NCBI GenBank assembly: GCA_963930645.1
Contig: OZ005660.1
Span: forward strand, 204,792,184-204,856,183
Source: Salticus scenicus
Taxonomy: Eukaryota; Arthropoda; Arachnida; Araneae; Salticidae
Direction of reading: 5' to 3'
Length of the DNA stretch: 64,000 nucleotides
Part shown: positions 33,320 through 44,700 of the stretch, piece after piece
Numbering within the stretch: the stretch's first letter is position 1
How the letters are laid out: the number at the start of each line of letters is the position of its first letter
Translations under genes and position numbers: made by a program
The notes under the pieces: generated by a model
The model's input: the letters and a program-made list of their open reading frames with translations, nothing else
Told to the model about the DNA's origin: nothing
Database searches by the model: none

Positions 33320-33646
33320 AATTATAATAATAATTAGTTTGCAGGGAGTATTTATTTAATAATTTTCAAGAAATGTAAATATAATAATTATTATAATATT
33401 TCATTGCACATGTGTGGAATATATATATATATATATATATGTGTGTGGTGTGTGTGTATAATTGAAAGAAAGTTTTAATTTATATAAATGAAAAATGTTT
33501 AGTGCGAGTTCAAAATGTAGATATTTAAAAACAAATTATTTCAAATGCTAAATATTAAACATTGAAAATAATTTCAAGAACAATTGATAAATATTCCTTA
33601 AATATACAATTCCTTGGTGGGTTTTTTTCTTTTCATTTTTTCCTAC

Positions 33647-33678
<32 letters not shown>

Positions 33679-33955
33679 TGGAACATTTCAAATTGATTGT
33701 TCCATTCTATTATTATTATTTATTTATTTATTTAAACGAAATACAAGACTAATTTATTATTATTATTTATTTTAGATTTCTCAAAAAAGTTTTTGCAGAA
33801 TGGTTTTAAAATTATCGAACTTTCTGAATCTACAACAGTATACGTTGATGCGGATTTAATAAAAGTTTATTAACTTATTCCAAATGAAAATCCGCGATTT
33901 TTTGCGCAATCCTTCCTTATCTTTTCTTTTACCTTTCAATAATTCGAAAGACGGA
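33320..33955. other. Gene-free stretch with simple repeats
   Basis: TA and TG microsatellites (33420-33460), ATT repeats (33650-33680) and TTTA repeats. No coding signal. Confidence 0.5.
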
Positions 33956-33957
33956 AT

Positions 33958-34110
33958 TTCTGATACCGCCGCGTGATGGCGCTGCAAAGACCCGAGATGT
34001 CTGGGGAGAAGCGAAGGGAGAAAATTGGGGTTATTCTTAAAACATCGCGATCGCCGTCCTCTTTATAGGTTCATGGAAACTATTCTATGCACTGAACATT
34101 TAAGTCACAT
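33958..34110 (+). promoter_or_regulatory. CpG-rich patch, candidate promoter of the glucuronyltransferase gene
   Basis: This is one of very few locally CpG-dense stretches not tied to a repeat: ACCGCCGCGTGATGGCG, AAGCGAAGGG, ACATCGCGATCGCCGTCC. It lies upstream of the candidate untranslated exon at 35541 and in the same direction. A consensus donor (TTG|GTAAGT) follows at 34429, which would allow a first exon here. No TATA box or initiator is convincing. This is inference from position and composition only. Confidence 0.3.
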
Positions 34111-34114
34111 GCAT

Positions 34115-34721
34115 TTTATCAGTTACACTATTGGTGAAATAAAATAACGACTTATCAGAATTTAGATTCATATTTCAAGAATCATTCAAATTTGAATGAA
34201 TGGCGAATCATTCACAATGAATGAATATTAAGCTATGAAAACAAAACAAATTCAGAGTACGCAAAGATTTTAATAGTGAAATGTAACTTGTCCTTTTTTC
34301 TTTTTAATTGTTTTAAAAATTAACATGCACAAAAATTAGATATGCTAAATCTATTCTATTTGTCTGTTTAATTACTTCAGCCATATTTTCTTTTTTTCAT
34401 TACAATTTTGTTTCCTGTCTCCGTATTGGTAAGTTGATTGTATTTAAATAGTAAAGTTATGATAAATAATTCTCGTAAACGTTTCTAGGAAATTTAGTAT
34501 ATATTTTAGAAAATGTCACTCTCTATTTTTTAATTTTTGCTTTCATTACGCCTTTCCCCTTATACATATTAATTCGAGAAAATTTTAAAGATTAACAGCA
34601 GCATGAACAAATATTCTACTCTAAGTATAGACTTTTGTGTAATTGTTGATATTTTCAAGCATAGTGATGAATTAAATTAATTATTTATGTGGTACTTTCC
34701 TGTTTAATCGGCAAATATGTT

Positions 34722-34759
<38 letters not shown>

Positions 34760-35535
34760 CACACGAGCTTAAACGTTTTTAAAATATGTACATGCTTATT
34801 ATAAATACAAATGTTTAAGATTTGCTTAAACTGTGCGATTTAACGGTAGTAAAAAGAGAGGTAGAAAAAGAGCTGTTTTAACTTATCAGTGTAATGTGAA
34901 CTGAAATAATGTAGTCATTAAAAAAGGAAAGTGTGTCATTTATTCTAAGCATAAATAGTATTTATTTTTACAGTAGCAATGAAATACTAGATTTTGTGTG
35001 TTCTTACAAAAGAAAAAAAAAAAAAGGATGTGCTTAATAGTTTCCACCATTTAAAGGTTTCAGCCGATTGACTGACTATATGATTTATATGAGAGAAAGC
35101 AATGCAATAACTGTATTGACATTTTTCTCTTAATTATATTATGCAAGAGTTGGATTTTAAGGAGCATTATGTAAAAGAAAAGCAGTGTTTACATATTAAA
35201 GGACAAATTGGCATTATTAAAAATATATGGATAAACTTGTTGCATGTCTATAAAAGATGAAATTATGCATTTGTTTAGTCTGAATCTTTTTAGAGAAAAA
35301 AAAAACCTTTATTTTTATTTTTTTCTGTGAATAAGCATGGGGTTAGAAACTTGTTTTGTACATGTATCTTGTGTTTTTAAAACGATTCTTTTAAAGACAT
35401 AAATATATGTGTTTTCATAAAAAATAAATAGAAAATAAATTTATAAACATATATTAGGTGACAAATTTTTCTTCCATGTGCATGATTTTGGTGACATTTT
35501 ATTTTATATAACTTAATTATGATTTTCTTTTCCCC
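34115..35535. other. Gene-free AT-rich stretch (probable first intron)
   Basis: Poly-A runs at 34727-34754 and 35008-35023. No coding or element termini recognised. Confidence 0.45.
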
Positions 35536-35540
35536 TGTAG

Positions 35541-35622
35541 CTACACCTAATTGATGGATTTTATAAGCTTGCTTCTGAAACATGGGATTAAGGAAACAGC
35601 ACCTGATATTTAACTTTAGAAA
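35541..35622 (+). other. Candidate untranslated 5' exon of the glucuronyltransferase gene
   Basis: An 82-base segment is bounded by a strong acceptor (TTTTCTTTTCCCCTGTAG ending at 35540) and a consensus donor (AGAAA|GTAAGT, GT at 35623). All three frames contain stops, so it would be 5' untranslated. It contains a short upstream reading frame (ATG at 35554, 19 codons, stop TAA in the exon) that could damp translation. Linking it to the coding exon at 41690 is inference from strand and order. Confidence 0.45.
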
Positions 35623-35738
35623 GTAAGTAGAAAAATTATTCAAGTAAAATTAATAATGAATTTGTCTTTGTGTCAGCCTAATTAATCTCTGCAATGCATC
35701 TATATTAATAAAGAGAAGTACCCGCGTGTGTGTGTATA

Positions 35739-36373
35739 CAGTGAACTCTTGTTAAAACGGACAGTGAAGAGCCAGCAGTTTTTGTCCATATTTACGAGAG
35801 TCCATTATAACAGGAGTTCATAAACTGAAGTTCTATATGAACTCTAAAATCACTATTATGTATGCATACACAGTATAACAGGAATGAAAATTTGTTTCCT
35901 CAAACTCTTTTATTCACTAAAAATATAAAATCATGAAAACCGATACTTACTTTCGAAACTTCTTTTCTTAGTATAGTACAACTTGCTAACAAAATCCTTT
36001 GCTATGTGTCCACAATAGAAGTGGAGACAGGTGCAAATTGTTGACCTCAATTGTCACTGTTAGTCAACACTATTTACCTCCCCACAGTGTAATAGCACAG
36101 AGTGAAAGAGATTAACTCTTTTATTATTGAACCTTTTCATGTTAAAAAAATTTTTTTTTTGAATTTGAAAAGATTTTGGGAACTGACTCTTTTTCGAAGA
36201 AAGTAAGCTTTGAGGGGGAAAAAATGTCCATCTTAACGAATGAATTGTATGTATAAAGCGATGTTTATTACATGCAATTCCTACAGGCCTTAGTCGGGGA
36301 TTCTGTTTTTTGTTTTTGTACGTAATAATGAGAAATCCATCTTAAATGGGGCCGTCTTAACGAGAGTTCACTG
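35739..36373. mobile_element. Pogo/Tigger-like non-autonomous element, TA target
   Basis: 635 bp. The left end is CAGTGAACTCTTGTTAAAACG, the right end (complement) CAGTGAACTCTCGTTAAGACG; about 22 of the first 25 bases match. TA flanks both sides (35737-35738 and 36374-36375). No transposase. The end sequence and TA target fit the pogo/Tigger branch of Tc1/mariner. Confidence 0.83.
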
Positions 36374-36375
36374 TA

Positions 36376-36935
36376 TTATATTTGTCTACTGATGTGATCA
36401 CAGTCCTACAAAATTTGGTAGATTCATAGCTTGGTGGACCCTAACTCTTCTCACTCAAGATACAAGATCTTTTCTTAGAAGTACTATTTTACTTTTTTAA
36501 GAGTGTTGCCATTACAAATGAATTAATTTTGAAGCAATTCATTTGTAGGAAATGATAACTGTTAATGTTTTTTAGGCTTATTAATAAATATAGGAATTAA
36601 AAAAATGTGATTTATTATATTATTACAAAAATGATTTATTTAAATATATTGACCAGCAAAGTAGGCATAGCTAGCTTATTTTCTATAAAAAGTAAGGATT
36701 ATGGTTTTACTTACAAACTTAACAAAATTTTTTTGTTAAGTTTTAAAATTCAGTTCTTAATTATTTACACATGCTTAAAACATATTTTAGTTTTTTTTTT
36801 TTTTTTTAACTATATTTTTAAAAATGCCTTGGTTCACATTTAAGTTGAATGTTGAATAGAACACAGGAAATAAAATGAAAGAGTAAAACATGAGGATTTG
36901 AGTTAAGAAATTTATTGTTATAAATAAATTTGAAT
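36376..36935. other. Gene-free AT-rich stretch
   Basis: No gene. The 78-codon frame at 36607-36843 is low-complexity and has no recognisable domain. Confidence 0.5.
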
Positions 36936-36939
36936 GAAA

Positions 36940-37158
36940 TTCTTAATTTCATTCAAAACTTGCCCCTTATAATTCACACCATTATGCTCTAAAAAGAGAA
37001 ACCCTTGAAATCTTAACATCTAACAATTCTGTTAATGACACCGAACACAGTATAATTCCACCAGAATGGCAGCACTTGTTTCAGCAAATGAAGCAAAGTG
37101 AAGAAAAAGATGAAGAAGAAGAGGAGAAAAGTAATCATACCGCCCAGCTGTAGTTTGC
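36940..37158 (+). pseudogene. Probable Penelope-like element C-terminal remnant
   Basis: One frame reads, in pieces, FHSKLAPYNSHHYALKRE, TLEILTSNNSVNDTEHSII, PPEWQHLFQQMKQSEEKDEE and then EEEKSNHTAQL with a TAG at 37156-37158. It has no start codon and is not an independent gene. I assign it to a Penelope-like element mainly because a hammerhead-like motif starts seven bases after the stop, the arrangement seen for the other remnant at 18.3-18.8 kb. The peptide itself is not a domain I can name. A host exon is less likely, because no acceptor precedes it. Confidence 0.42.
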
Positions 37159-37164
37159 CATTTC

Positions 37165-37210
37165 GAGCTCTGAAGATGGCCCCTTTTGGGACGCCGAAAT
37201 ATATTAGCTC
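37165..37210 (+). ncRNA. Hammerhead ribozyme-like motif 2
   Basis: Stem I is GAGCT (37165-37169) with AGCTC (37206-37210). Core CTGAAGA is at 37170-37176, stem-loop II is TGGC-CCCTTTTGGG-ACGCC (imperfect, GGC with GCC plus inner CCC with GGG), and GAAA is at 37196-37199. It is followed by a very short AT-only stem III and TT as candidate cleavage position. The layout is that of a minimal type I hammerhead; stem III is weak, so activity in isolation is doubtful. Confidence 0.6.
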
Positions 37211-37249
37211 AAACTTTTAAAGGATTTTAAATAAGGTATATTTAATATA

Positions 37250-38025
37250 ATAATTTTTGAAATTCTTAACTTGACAAATGTGCATTGAAAATAAAAAGTA
37301 TCCTGTATAATATTTTTTTTTTTGCCATTAACAATTTTTAAAGAGACAAAAATTAAGTGTTCTTAAAAAAATTCTATACATTAAGGGGATTTAGCATCGT
37401 TGAAGTAGGTTTCATATAATATATAAAAGTTTGTTTCCACTTAATATTTATAATTTGAACTATATTAGGTTTGTTCCATAAAATATATATTCAGGCAACA
37501 ATTCTTATAGTTTTTGATACATTTTTTAATTCTTTAAATTGCGTTTTCTCAGTTTGCACTTTTTCATGAATTCACAATCTTCAAAATGCTAAAACTTCTA
37601 TAAACATTTAAGAAAATACTTTATATTTTTCTTAGATGTTTAATGGAACTTACCTAAAAGAATTAGGATGGATTTTACAATATCTTTCAAAGAAAAATAT
37701 TAAAAATTACAATATAACAAACGGTGTGTGTTTTTCCAAATTTTTACCTACACATGCACTTTTTAATTTTTTTTTTTTTTTTTGTTTCTCAAAAATTCCT
37801 TTAAGTAAGTTTCATTAAACATGCAAGAAAAATATTAAATCTTTTCTTAAATGTATGTAGAAATTTTAGCATTTTGAAGATCATGAATTCATGAAAAAAA
37901 GCAAATTGAGAAAATGAATTTTAAAAATCTGTAAAAAAATGTATCAAAAACCATAAGAATTGGTGCCTGGATATGTATTTTACTGAACAAACCTGGTATA
38001 ATTTAATTTAGAACATAGTTGGTAT
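37250..38025. other. Gene-free stretch with a mirrored internal segment
   Basis: The parts around 37470-37640 (ATAGTTTTTGATACATTTTTTA, CTTCAAAATGCTAAAA) and 37840-37990 (TTTTAGCATTTTGAAGATC, ATGTATCAAAAACCATAAG) are reverse complements. The region therefore carries an inverted-repeat element of roughly 500 bp, ends near 37480 and 37995. No gene. Confidence 0.6.
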
Positions 38026-38242
38026 AATTTTTCACATAGTTGGTATAAAAAATCAGCCTTCCACTCGAAAATTTTCTGAAATGAACTTTCGTGGTTGATG
38101 GATAAATTTCTAAATTAAATTAAAAGTTTCGTGGTCTTTTGGAGTTGTGCCATGATTAAAAATGTCACTTGATACAGCTGTGTTTACAGACTCGGTGACT
38201 TTGCCAACAAGTGTTATGTGAGAAATGCCTAGCTGGTAATCA

Positions 38243-38314
38243 GCCAGGGTAGCTCAATGGTTTAAGTATCCGCAGGTAAAGCAGAAGGCCCGGGTTCGAT
38301 TCCCGGCTCTGGTA
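38243..38314 (+). repeat. tRNA-derived SINE (tRNA-like head)
   Basis: A 72-base segment folds as a tRNA-like cloverleaf: acceptor GCCAGGG pairs with CTCTGGT (two wobble pairs), A-box-like TAGCTCAATGG, and a perfect B box GGTTCGATTCC in a good T arm. The anticodon arm is poor. It sits between two near-identical 55-base segments (TTTTTCACATAGTTGGTATA...CAGCCTTCCACTC at about 38028 and 38315), so it is a repeat unit, not a functional tRNA gene. Confidence 0.65.
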
Positions 38315-38796
38315 TTTTTCACATAGTTGGTATAAAAAATCAGCCTTCCACTCCAAAATTTTCTGAAATAAACCTTATATAGTTTAGTCTATAAATATTA
38401 AATGGGAATATAAGTTTTTATATAAAACCTTCTTCAGTGGTGCTATCAAAAGTGTGAAGTCTCCTTAAATGGTGTAAATACTGAACAAATTTTTTATATA
38501 TATGAAACATCAAAAGGATTTTTAAGAAGCATTTATAAAAGTTTTACTTCTTGTTTTTGGCCACTTCCCCTATATCACCTAGGCTGTTATAAAAAATAGA
38601 TGAGTTGTAACTCTCTGGTCAGGCTCAATATTCCTTATTCAACCTTAGTTTTCTGACTGCTGGGGTCAAATATATATTTTCATTGAGTTGTTGCTTTTTC
38701 AGAAATACATTTCTAATTCAAAATCGAAGAATTGTGAAGTTTTTCTCTTGTTTTTAAAATGTGATGAACATGTATTACAGTTGCTTATTTGATTAA

Positions 38797-38958
38797 CCCC
38801 TTCCACTCCAGGGACGTACGTGCGTACGTCCTAGTGTTAATGGAATTTAATACCATGGACGTACGTGCATACGTCCAAAGAAAGTATACGATACTATTTC
38901 AAAATTATAATCTGGTATTTCAAACATTTACACTACAGCTAGCCTGGAGCGGAAGGGG
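38797..38958. mobile_element. piggyBac-like MITE, 162 bp (TTAA target)
   Basis: TTAA flanks both sides (38793-38796, 38959-38962). The ends are CCCCTTCCACTCCAGG and, on the complement, CCCCTTCCGCTCCAGG, 15 of 16 matching. Inside is a repeated GGACGTACGTGC motif. The TTAA target and CCC ends fit piggyBac. Confidence 0.82.
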
Positions 38959-39105
38959 TTAATCTTCAACTGTATTGTCACATTTTTTAATTACAAGGTA
39001 ACAAACAACCTTCATTTTAATACATTGAGAACAACACTATGATTTTGTCCTTTTTCAAAGTTTCCAGAGGGTTAAAAAAAAAAGTTTTTACATTAAAAAT
39101 TTTTC

Positions 39106-39317
39106 GCCCAGGCAGTGTAGGGCTTAGCATTTCTGATTCCTACACTAAAAGGCCTGGGTTCGAGTCCTGGGCAAGGCATAGATGTGTTGTCTTTGTTAGG
39201 GGTCATAATGAGTGTCCATTGGATGGCCCTTCACCCTTTCAAATTCATCAGCTTGATGACCCCCTGGCCAATGGTTAGTTGCAAATGCCGTGTCAACGAA
39301 AAAAAAAAAAAAAAAAG
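39106..39317 (+). repeat. tRNA-derived SINE with poly-A tail
   Basis: The head GCCCAGGCAGTGTAGGGC is followed by a B box GGTTCGAGTCC about 40 bases on. A ~110-base body follows (CATAATGAGTGTCCATTGGA, GATGACCCCCTGGCCAATGG) and then an A run at 39299-39316. Head plus body plus A tail is the classic SINE layout. The frame 39039-39278 over it is not a gene. Confidence 0.75.
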
Positions 39318-39319
39318 AT

Positions 39320-39463
39320 TTTATTTATTAATACTCTGATTGTTTTATAAAAAGGACAACTGTCATGTTGTTTTCACTGTGTATGTTTTTTACTATGTGT
39401 TAAAATGAATATTAAATCAGTATGAAATTAAAAAAATCTGAAAAAAAAAGTGTTCGCCCATTC

Positions 39464-39496
<33 letters not shown>

Positions 39497-40145
39497 AAAA
39501 ATAAATATATTTATTTGTTTATTTATTTAATTTTGGCAACATTTATTTATTTATTTTATTAATTTTAAAGTTACAATGGGGTTATTATTTAATTTCTTTT
39601 GAACCAATATCTGATTGAGTTAAAAAATATGGTGTTAGCTAGCTTGTGTCCTGATTATTAAGTGTACCAATTTTTGATAAAATCTAATAATCCACCTGAA
39701 AGTCCAAACAGATACAATTTACAATGACAACCTTTCAGCTTTATATATTTAGATAAAAACAAAAATGTTTGCATGTTCATTCAAGATGTAATACAGTAAA
39801 TGGAAATAACACAAAATAACTGTCTGAAAGAAAGAGTACAAGCTGTCGCACTAATTAAGCATTTAAAGATAATCCTTCTGTCTGCTGTGAGGCATTCAGT
39901 TCTGAAAAACAAGCTAAAATTTCATAATTATGTTCCTCAAAGATGGAAAGTGCCAGGTTTGAACACAAGACGCTTTTGTCGACGCAGTGGTTTAGAGTTT
40001 TTGGTTTCTTCCCATGAATACAAGCTCTGAATCCTTTAAAAGAATCATCAACAGAAGGCAATTCACTCAGACCTAGAACCTTTGTATAGTCATTCAGTCT
40101 TAATCCCTGCATTCATCCATAATTATATATTCTTGAATTATTACT
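39320..40145. other. Gene-free stretch
   Basis: Poly-T run (39466-39491) and TTTA repeats. The overlapping frames on both strands at 39800-40112 show no recognisable domain and no splice signals. Confidence 0.45.
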
Positions 40146-40148
40146 AAT

Positions 40149-40568
40149 AAGGAAACATTCAAAAAGTATTGTCTTCAAAAAATATTTAAAAAAAAAAAAA
40201 TATGTAATTCTACTCTTCATAAAACACCAGAAAGTGACAAAATTATTGGCTGAAATGAATTATACAGTGACCACAAAAAACTATCAAAATTAAGCATATT
40301 TGGCGATTTCACACTGCTAGGCGATTATTCTGAGTACTTGGCGGAGAAGCAGAACATGGTTCTGTTCGTACACGGGAATCTCGATGCTATCGAACTTATC
40401 GCCTAACAGCACTAAATCGCCAAAAATGCTTAATTTTGATTATTTTTCAGAGTCGCTGTAATTCATTTCAGCTGATAATTTTTTCACTTTCTGGTGTTTT
40501 ATGAAGAGTAGAATCACATATATTTCTTTCAATATTTTTTTAAGACGGCATCTTTTGAATGTTTCCTT
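40149..40568. mobile_element. Non-autonomous element with ~190-bp inverted ends (hairpin MITE)
   Basis: It begins AAGGAAACATTCAAAA and ends TTTTGAATGTTTCCTT, a perfect 16-bp inverted pair. Matching continues inward through TTCTACTCTTCATAAAACAC, CAGAAAGTGA, GGCTGAAATGAATTA, AATTAAGCAT and GGCGATTT to a ~60-base loop. No coding sequence. The target duplication is unclear (flanks TTACTAAT and GTAAGTAT). Confidence 0.82.
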
Positions 40569-40856
40569 GTAAGTATATTTTGGAAAAATCAGTAGCTCAA
40601 GAAATCAGTATATCAATGTTCTCCCAGCAGTAAGAAGGTTAAATAAATTTCTCATTATACATAATGTACTGCAAATTTATGAAATTATATTTATGAAATA
40701 AGGAAGTGTAAATTGAAGGCTATAACCGAACTAAAATGTTCAAACTGCTATCTATGTGCCTAGCAGGTACATTGCACCTGATCGAGAGTTTAAATTGTTT
40801 CTAAGTGTATAATAAGATATTTATATTCAATCCAATTATAGCTTTATTTTATCAGG

Positions 40857-41340
40857 CATGAGAATTTTCCGCGGATCCGCGATTTTCCGCTTTTTTTGCG
40901 ATTTTCGTTAATTCCGCGGTTTTTTATTTTGTTAAAATCAAACTCCAATAACGATCAGTGTTCAAACGCGCCACGAAAAACTTAAGATTCTCAATCTTTT
41001 TCCATCCTTAATATAAATGTCAATATTTATTTTAAACATGCTTTATCAGATTCTATAACATATAAAAGAACAGAATTATTCAATATTTCTCACTCATGTA
41101 ATTTTTTTTCTCCCCCCCCCCCCTCTTTTTCATCTCTAACCATTGCCGATCAAAAATTCTGCAGGAAGCCTTTTACTTTTGAATATTTATCCATCCACAA
41201 TATTAATTTTAAACTTACTTTATGATATTCTAGAACCCATAAAGAAGTAGAATTGTGTTTAATATTTCTCTCATGAACTACTTTTTACCCCCCCCCCCCT
41301 TTTTCCCATTTTCCACCACCAACCAATGATTAAATGTTGA
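40857..41340 (-). repeat. Tandem-unit fragment related to the insert at 44.6-45.2 kb
   Basis: Two ~170-base units (about 41000-41130 and 41160-41330) contain TCTTTTTCCATCC / ATTTATCCATCC, TATTTTAAACATGCTT, TATTCTAGAACC/GATTCTATAAC, AATATTTCTC and a C run. They are the complement of the three units at 44640-45165. A CCGCGGATCCGCGATTTTCC patch precedes them. Confidence 0.6.
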
Positions 41341-41689
41341 TTGCTAGCTAACTTTTTTTTTTTTTTTTTTTTCTTTTTAACACATGTTTTATTATGTTGA
41401 TGTGCATTATTCTTTAAGTTTAATTTGTCACTTTTAAAATATTTTGTATAGTTTTTTCCTGTGAGCATTATTTTTCATTTGAAATAAATTTTATGAACGT
41501 ACATTTGTATAGATTTCCCCGTGCACATTATTTTTCTTTTAAAATTAATTTTATGAACACGCGTGTTTCCTCTTTTTTAAATTTTCTGCACTCTCATGCC
41601 TGTTTTATTTATTTTTTTCTAGTAAAATATTTTATTTTAAATATTGAATATTTTATTCACGATATATATTTCTTTTAATTTTTTAATAG

Positions 41690-41791
41690 TATAGGTGCTG
41701 GAGATTAATCTCATCAAAAGAATGACTCCTCTTCAGATATTTGGCATTATATTTTTTGGAGTAACATTAATATGGCTGGCTTTTCAAATCG
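41690..41791 (+). CDS. Glucuronyltransferase exon: 5' UTR end, start codon and membrane anchor
   Basis: An acceptor follows a T-rich tract (TTAATAG, AG at 41688-41689; a second AG is at 41693-41694). ATG is at 41722. The coding part is 70 bases and leaves one base (G) for the next exon (phase 1). The donor is ATCG|GTAAAA at 41792. Confidence 0.85.
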
Positions 41792-44700
41792 GTAAAAATC
41801 AACAATTACTAAATTTTATGTATTTTTTTTTTTTTTAATTTTAATTTTAATTTTTTTTTTTTTTTTTTGTGTGTGTGAAAGTTAATAATTTTAAATATGA
41901 CTTACAAAAAATTCAAATTTAATAATTTAATTTCTTATGTATTATATTGATCTAAAACTATAATTCTAATCGTTTTTTAAATAATGCTACAACTCAAAAA
42001 CTACAAAAAATATGTATGAAAAGTATAAAATGTAAAATTTTATATAAATTTGAAAAATGAGGTTTTTTTTACACAGACTTAATGCTTTTTTAGGAAAAAA
42101 GAGGTAGGTGGGGGGGGGGGGACTTTACGTAAAAGATTTTTTGCACTATATATGCGTTACATAGAAAACATGTAAAAGTGTTATTTTATTAATAGGATTA
42201 AGGAGAAAAATACAACTATATGGCTCTTATAGTAAAAAAAAAAAAAAAAAAGTCTTATTTTATTTTGTCTATGTAATAGATTAGTTTTATTCATTATTGT
42301 ACTAAAATTAAATTATCTGCATTTAAAAAATAATAATCAATATATCTGTAAATTTAATATTGATGAGTGACGCAAGCGGAGGGACAAATGGGACGCTGCG
42401 AACTCATATATACGGCTAGTTTGACATCAAAGAGATTTGTAAAAGCCGACACTTAATATCTCAGCAAATATGCCATATTTTGTTCTGATCTTTTCAAAAT
42501 AATCTTTTATCTTCGGTCTTAATCTATCCTGAAAATTTTACATTTGTACATGCAATATGTTTTGAGATATGAATCTCAATTTAAAGCCAAAATGGGAAAA
42601 CGGTTGGTGTAATGGGCTGGAATTCTGAAAAATATCTCTAAAATGGCTCGAAGGATTTTCATATAATTAATATATGTTGTTAATAGGATCTTTCTGAATC
42701 TAGTAACGTTTTAGTTTTTTTCAGGAAAACTCTTGTTTTTTATATAAATCGCTTTAAATATGGAACTATATTACTCCGCCAATGACCTGTGTTTCTTCGA
42801 TTGAAAACGCTGTTATGCGGTTCTTACTTGTGAGGTATGTGGGCTGGTTGATTGACTGACTTCAATGCAGCCAATGAATTATTTAGATTTTTTTTTTAAC
42901 GCAAAAGTACTTTATTACATGTTTAACATATTTATTGTATATATACTAAGTCAAATTCACTTAAATATATTTTCTCTTCTGTTATGAAAAAAATATTTTT
43001 GATTTCAAAATTTCATATTTAGTCAAAAAAATATTTAGATAATATTTTAAATAAGGAAGTATTTTGTAATTTTAAATATTCCATTTTATCATAATAATGA
43101 TGAATTTACAATTTTTTAAAGCGAAAAAATTTTAATCATTCATGAACATCGATTTTATAATAGCTCAATGATTTGCAATTCATATTCATGTATCATTCTG
43201 CGCCGGGAATGGAAAAAAACAGCAAATAGAGTTTTGGCGCCATCTATCGTTTTTTATTTAAAACATACACTTTCGTAAATACATATATATATATTTCTTT
43301 CTAAAAATTAAAAATCTCTTTTGAAAATACAGTTAGAGTTGATTCATTTATTTATTTTTCAGACTTTAAAATGATACATATTTTAAATATTAACATAATC
43401 AATTTTTTTTTATTATTATTTAAAGCAATAATGGCTAGGGGATGAAACAGTGCTTACACTGTTTATTAGAAATAACATTATTTCATGAATTTTATTAAAA
43501 TTCATGAAAAATATGTCAAATAGCAATTATTAACACATTCGCTGCCACCAAAATTTATATATCCATCCTCAGAAGCCGAATTTAAAAAAAGTGTTTTAAT
43601 GATTAAAAACGTTGGCTGCACAAAAAAAAAAATTTAAACACAAAATTTAAAAACCACGCACTGAAAATATAAAAATAATGCTTCACTAACGTGCCACAAA
43701 AACCTCATCGTTCAACCTCCAAATCCGAACTAAAACTAAAGCAGTTTACTTATCATACTCGATTGACGCCCCAGAGCGTCACCGGCATGGGAGGTAAAGG
43801 GCAAAACTGGGAAAATTCATTAGTGGCCAGTGGCCGGTACTGTCAGTTTCATTAGTAGCCACTTTTTTAAGTTAGTAGCCACTTTTCATATGATAAGACT
43901 ATTTCTTTCAGACTGCAAAAAGCATTGTTACCATTTTGCGGTATAATCACCACAAGAAAAATATGAAAATAAGAAATATATATAATAATAAAATTAACAC
44001 AGGGACACTGAAATTGTAATTTGTAATTACGCTCTTTTTAAAAATCCTAAATTGTACATTCTAAATTAAAATCTGATTAGGGCTGTAATAATAACAGCAA
44101 AAGTTTTTATCTTTCAGATAATTCAGTAGTATGTTTTTTTTTTTCAATTTATTTAAGTGAAATAAGCTGTTATCATTCACAGTTCATAAATGAATCAGCT
44201 GATTCATCATCATCACAACCTTTTACACGGTCATATGTAAATAGAGTTAGCAGTTTTATTATTGTTTCTTATTTCTAAAAACACACTTTTTTAAATGATT
44301 TTATTTCAATAGAGTTAAAATATTTCCTCTTAAAAAGTATAGATATGGAAACTTAGCTGCTTCATTAAAAATAATTTACTTAGCTGCCAAATTTGTAGCT
44401 TTAAAAATAGGGAGATTTCTACTTTAAAATGGAAAGGAAAAAGGAAGATTTCTACTCAAAAGAAAGCAAATATAAAAATTTTTTGAAAAATACACATTTA
44501 AGCCAAATCAAATTTTGATACACACATTTTTCAAACATCTTAAATGGGTTAAATATACACTAAATACTATGGAGATAATAATGGAAAAAGATTGTGCTTT
44601 GCAGGACATTTGATCATTAACTGCTAGTTGAAATGGAGCGCACACGTGTGTGTGTGTGGGGGGGGGGGAGGTACATCTATATAATTCTTTATAGGTTCTA

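Noticed and set aside
38243..38314. Functional tRNA gene
   Set aside because: The T arm and acceptor are good but the anticodon arm does not form properly, and the unit is embedded in a direct repeat; called a SINE head instead.
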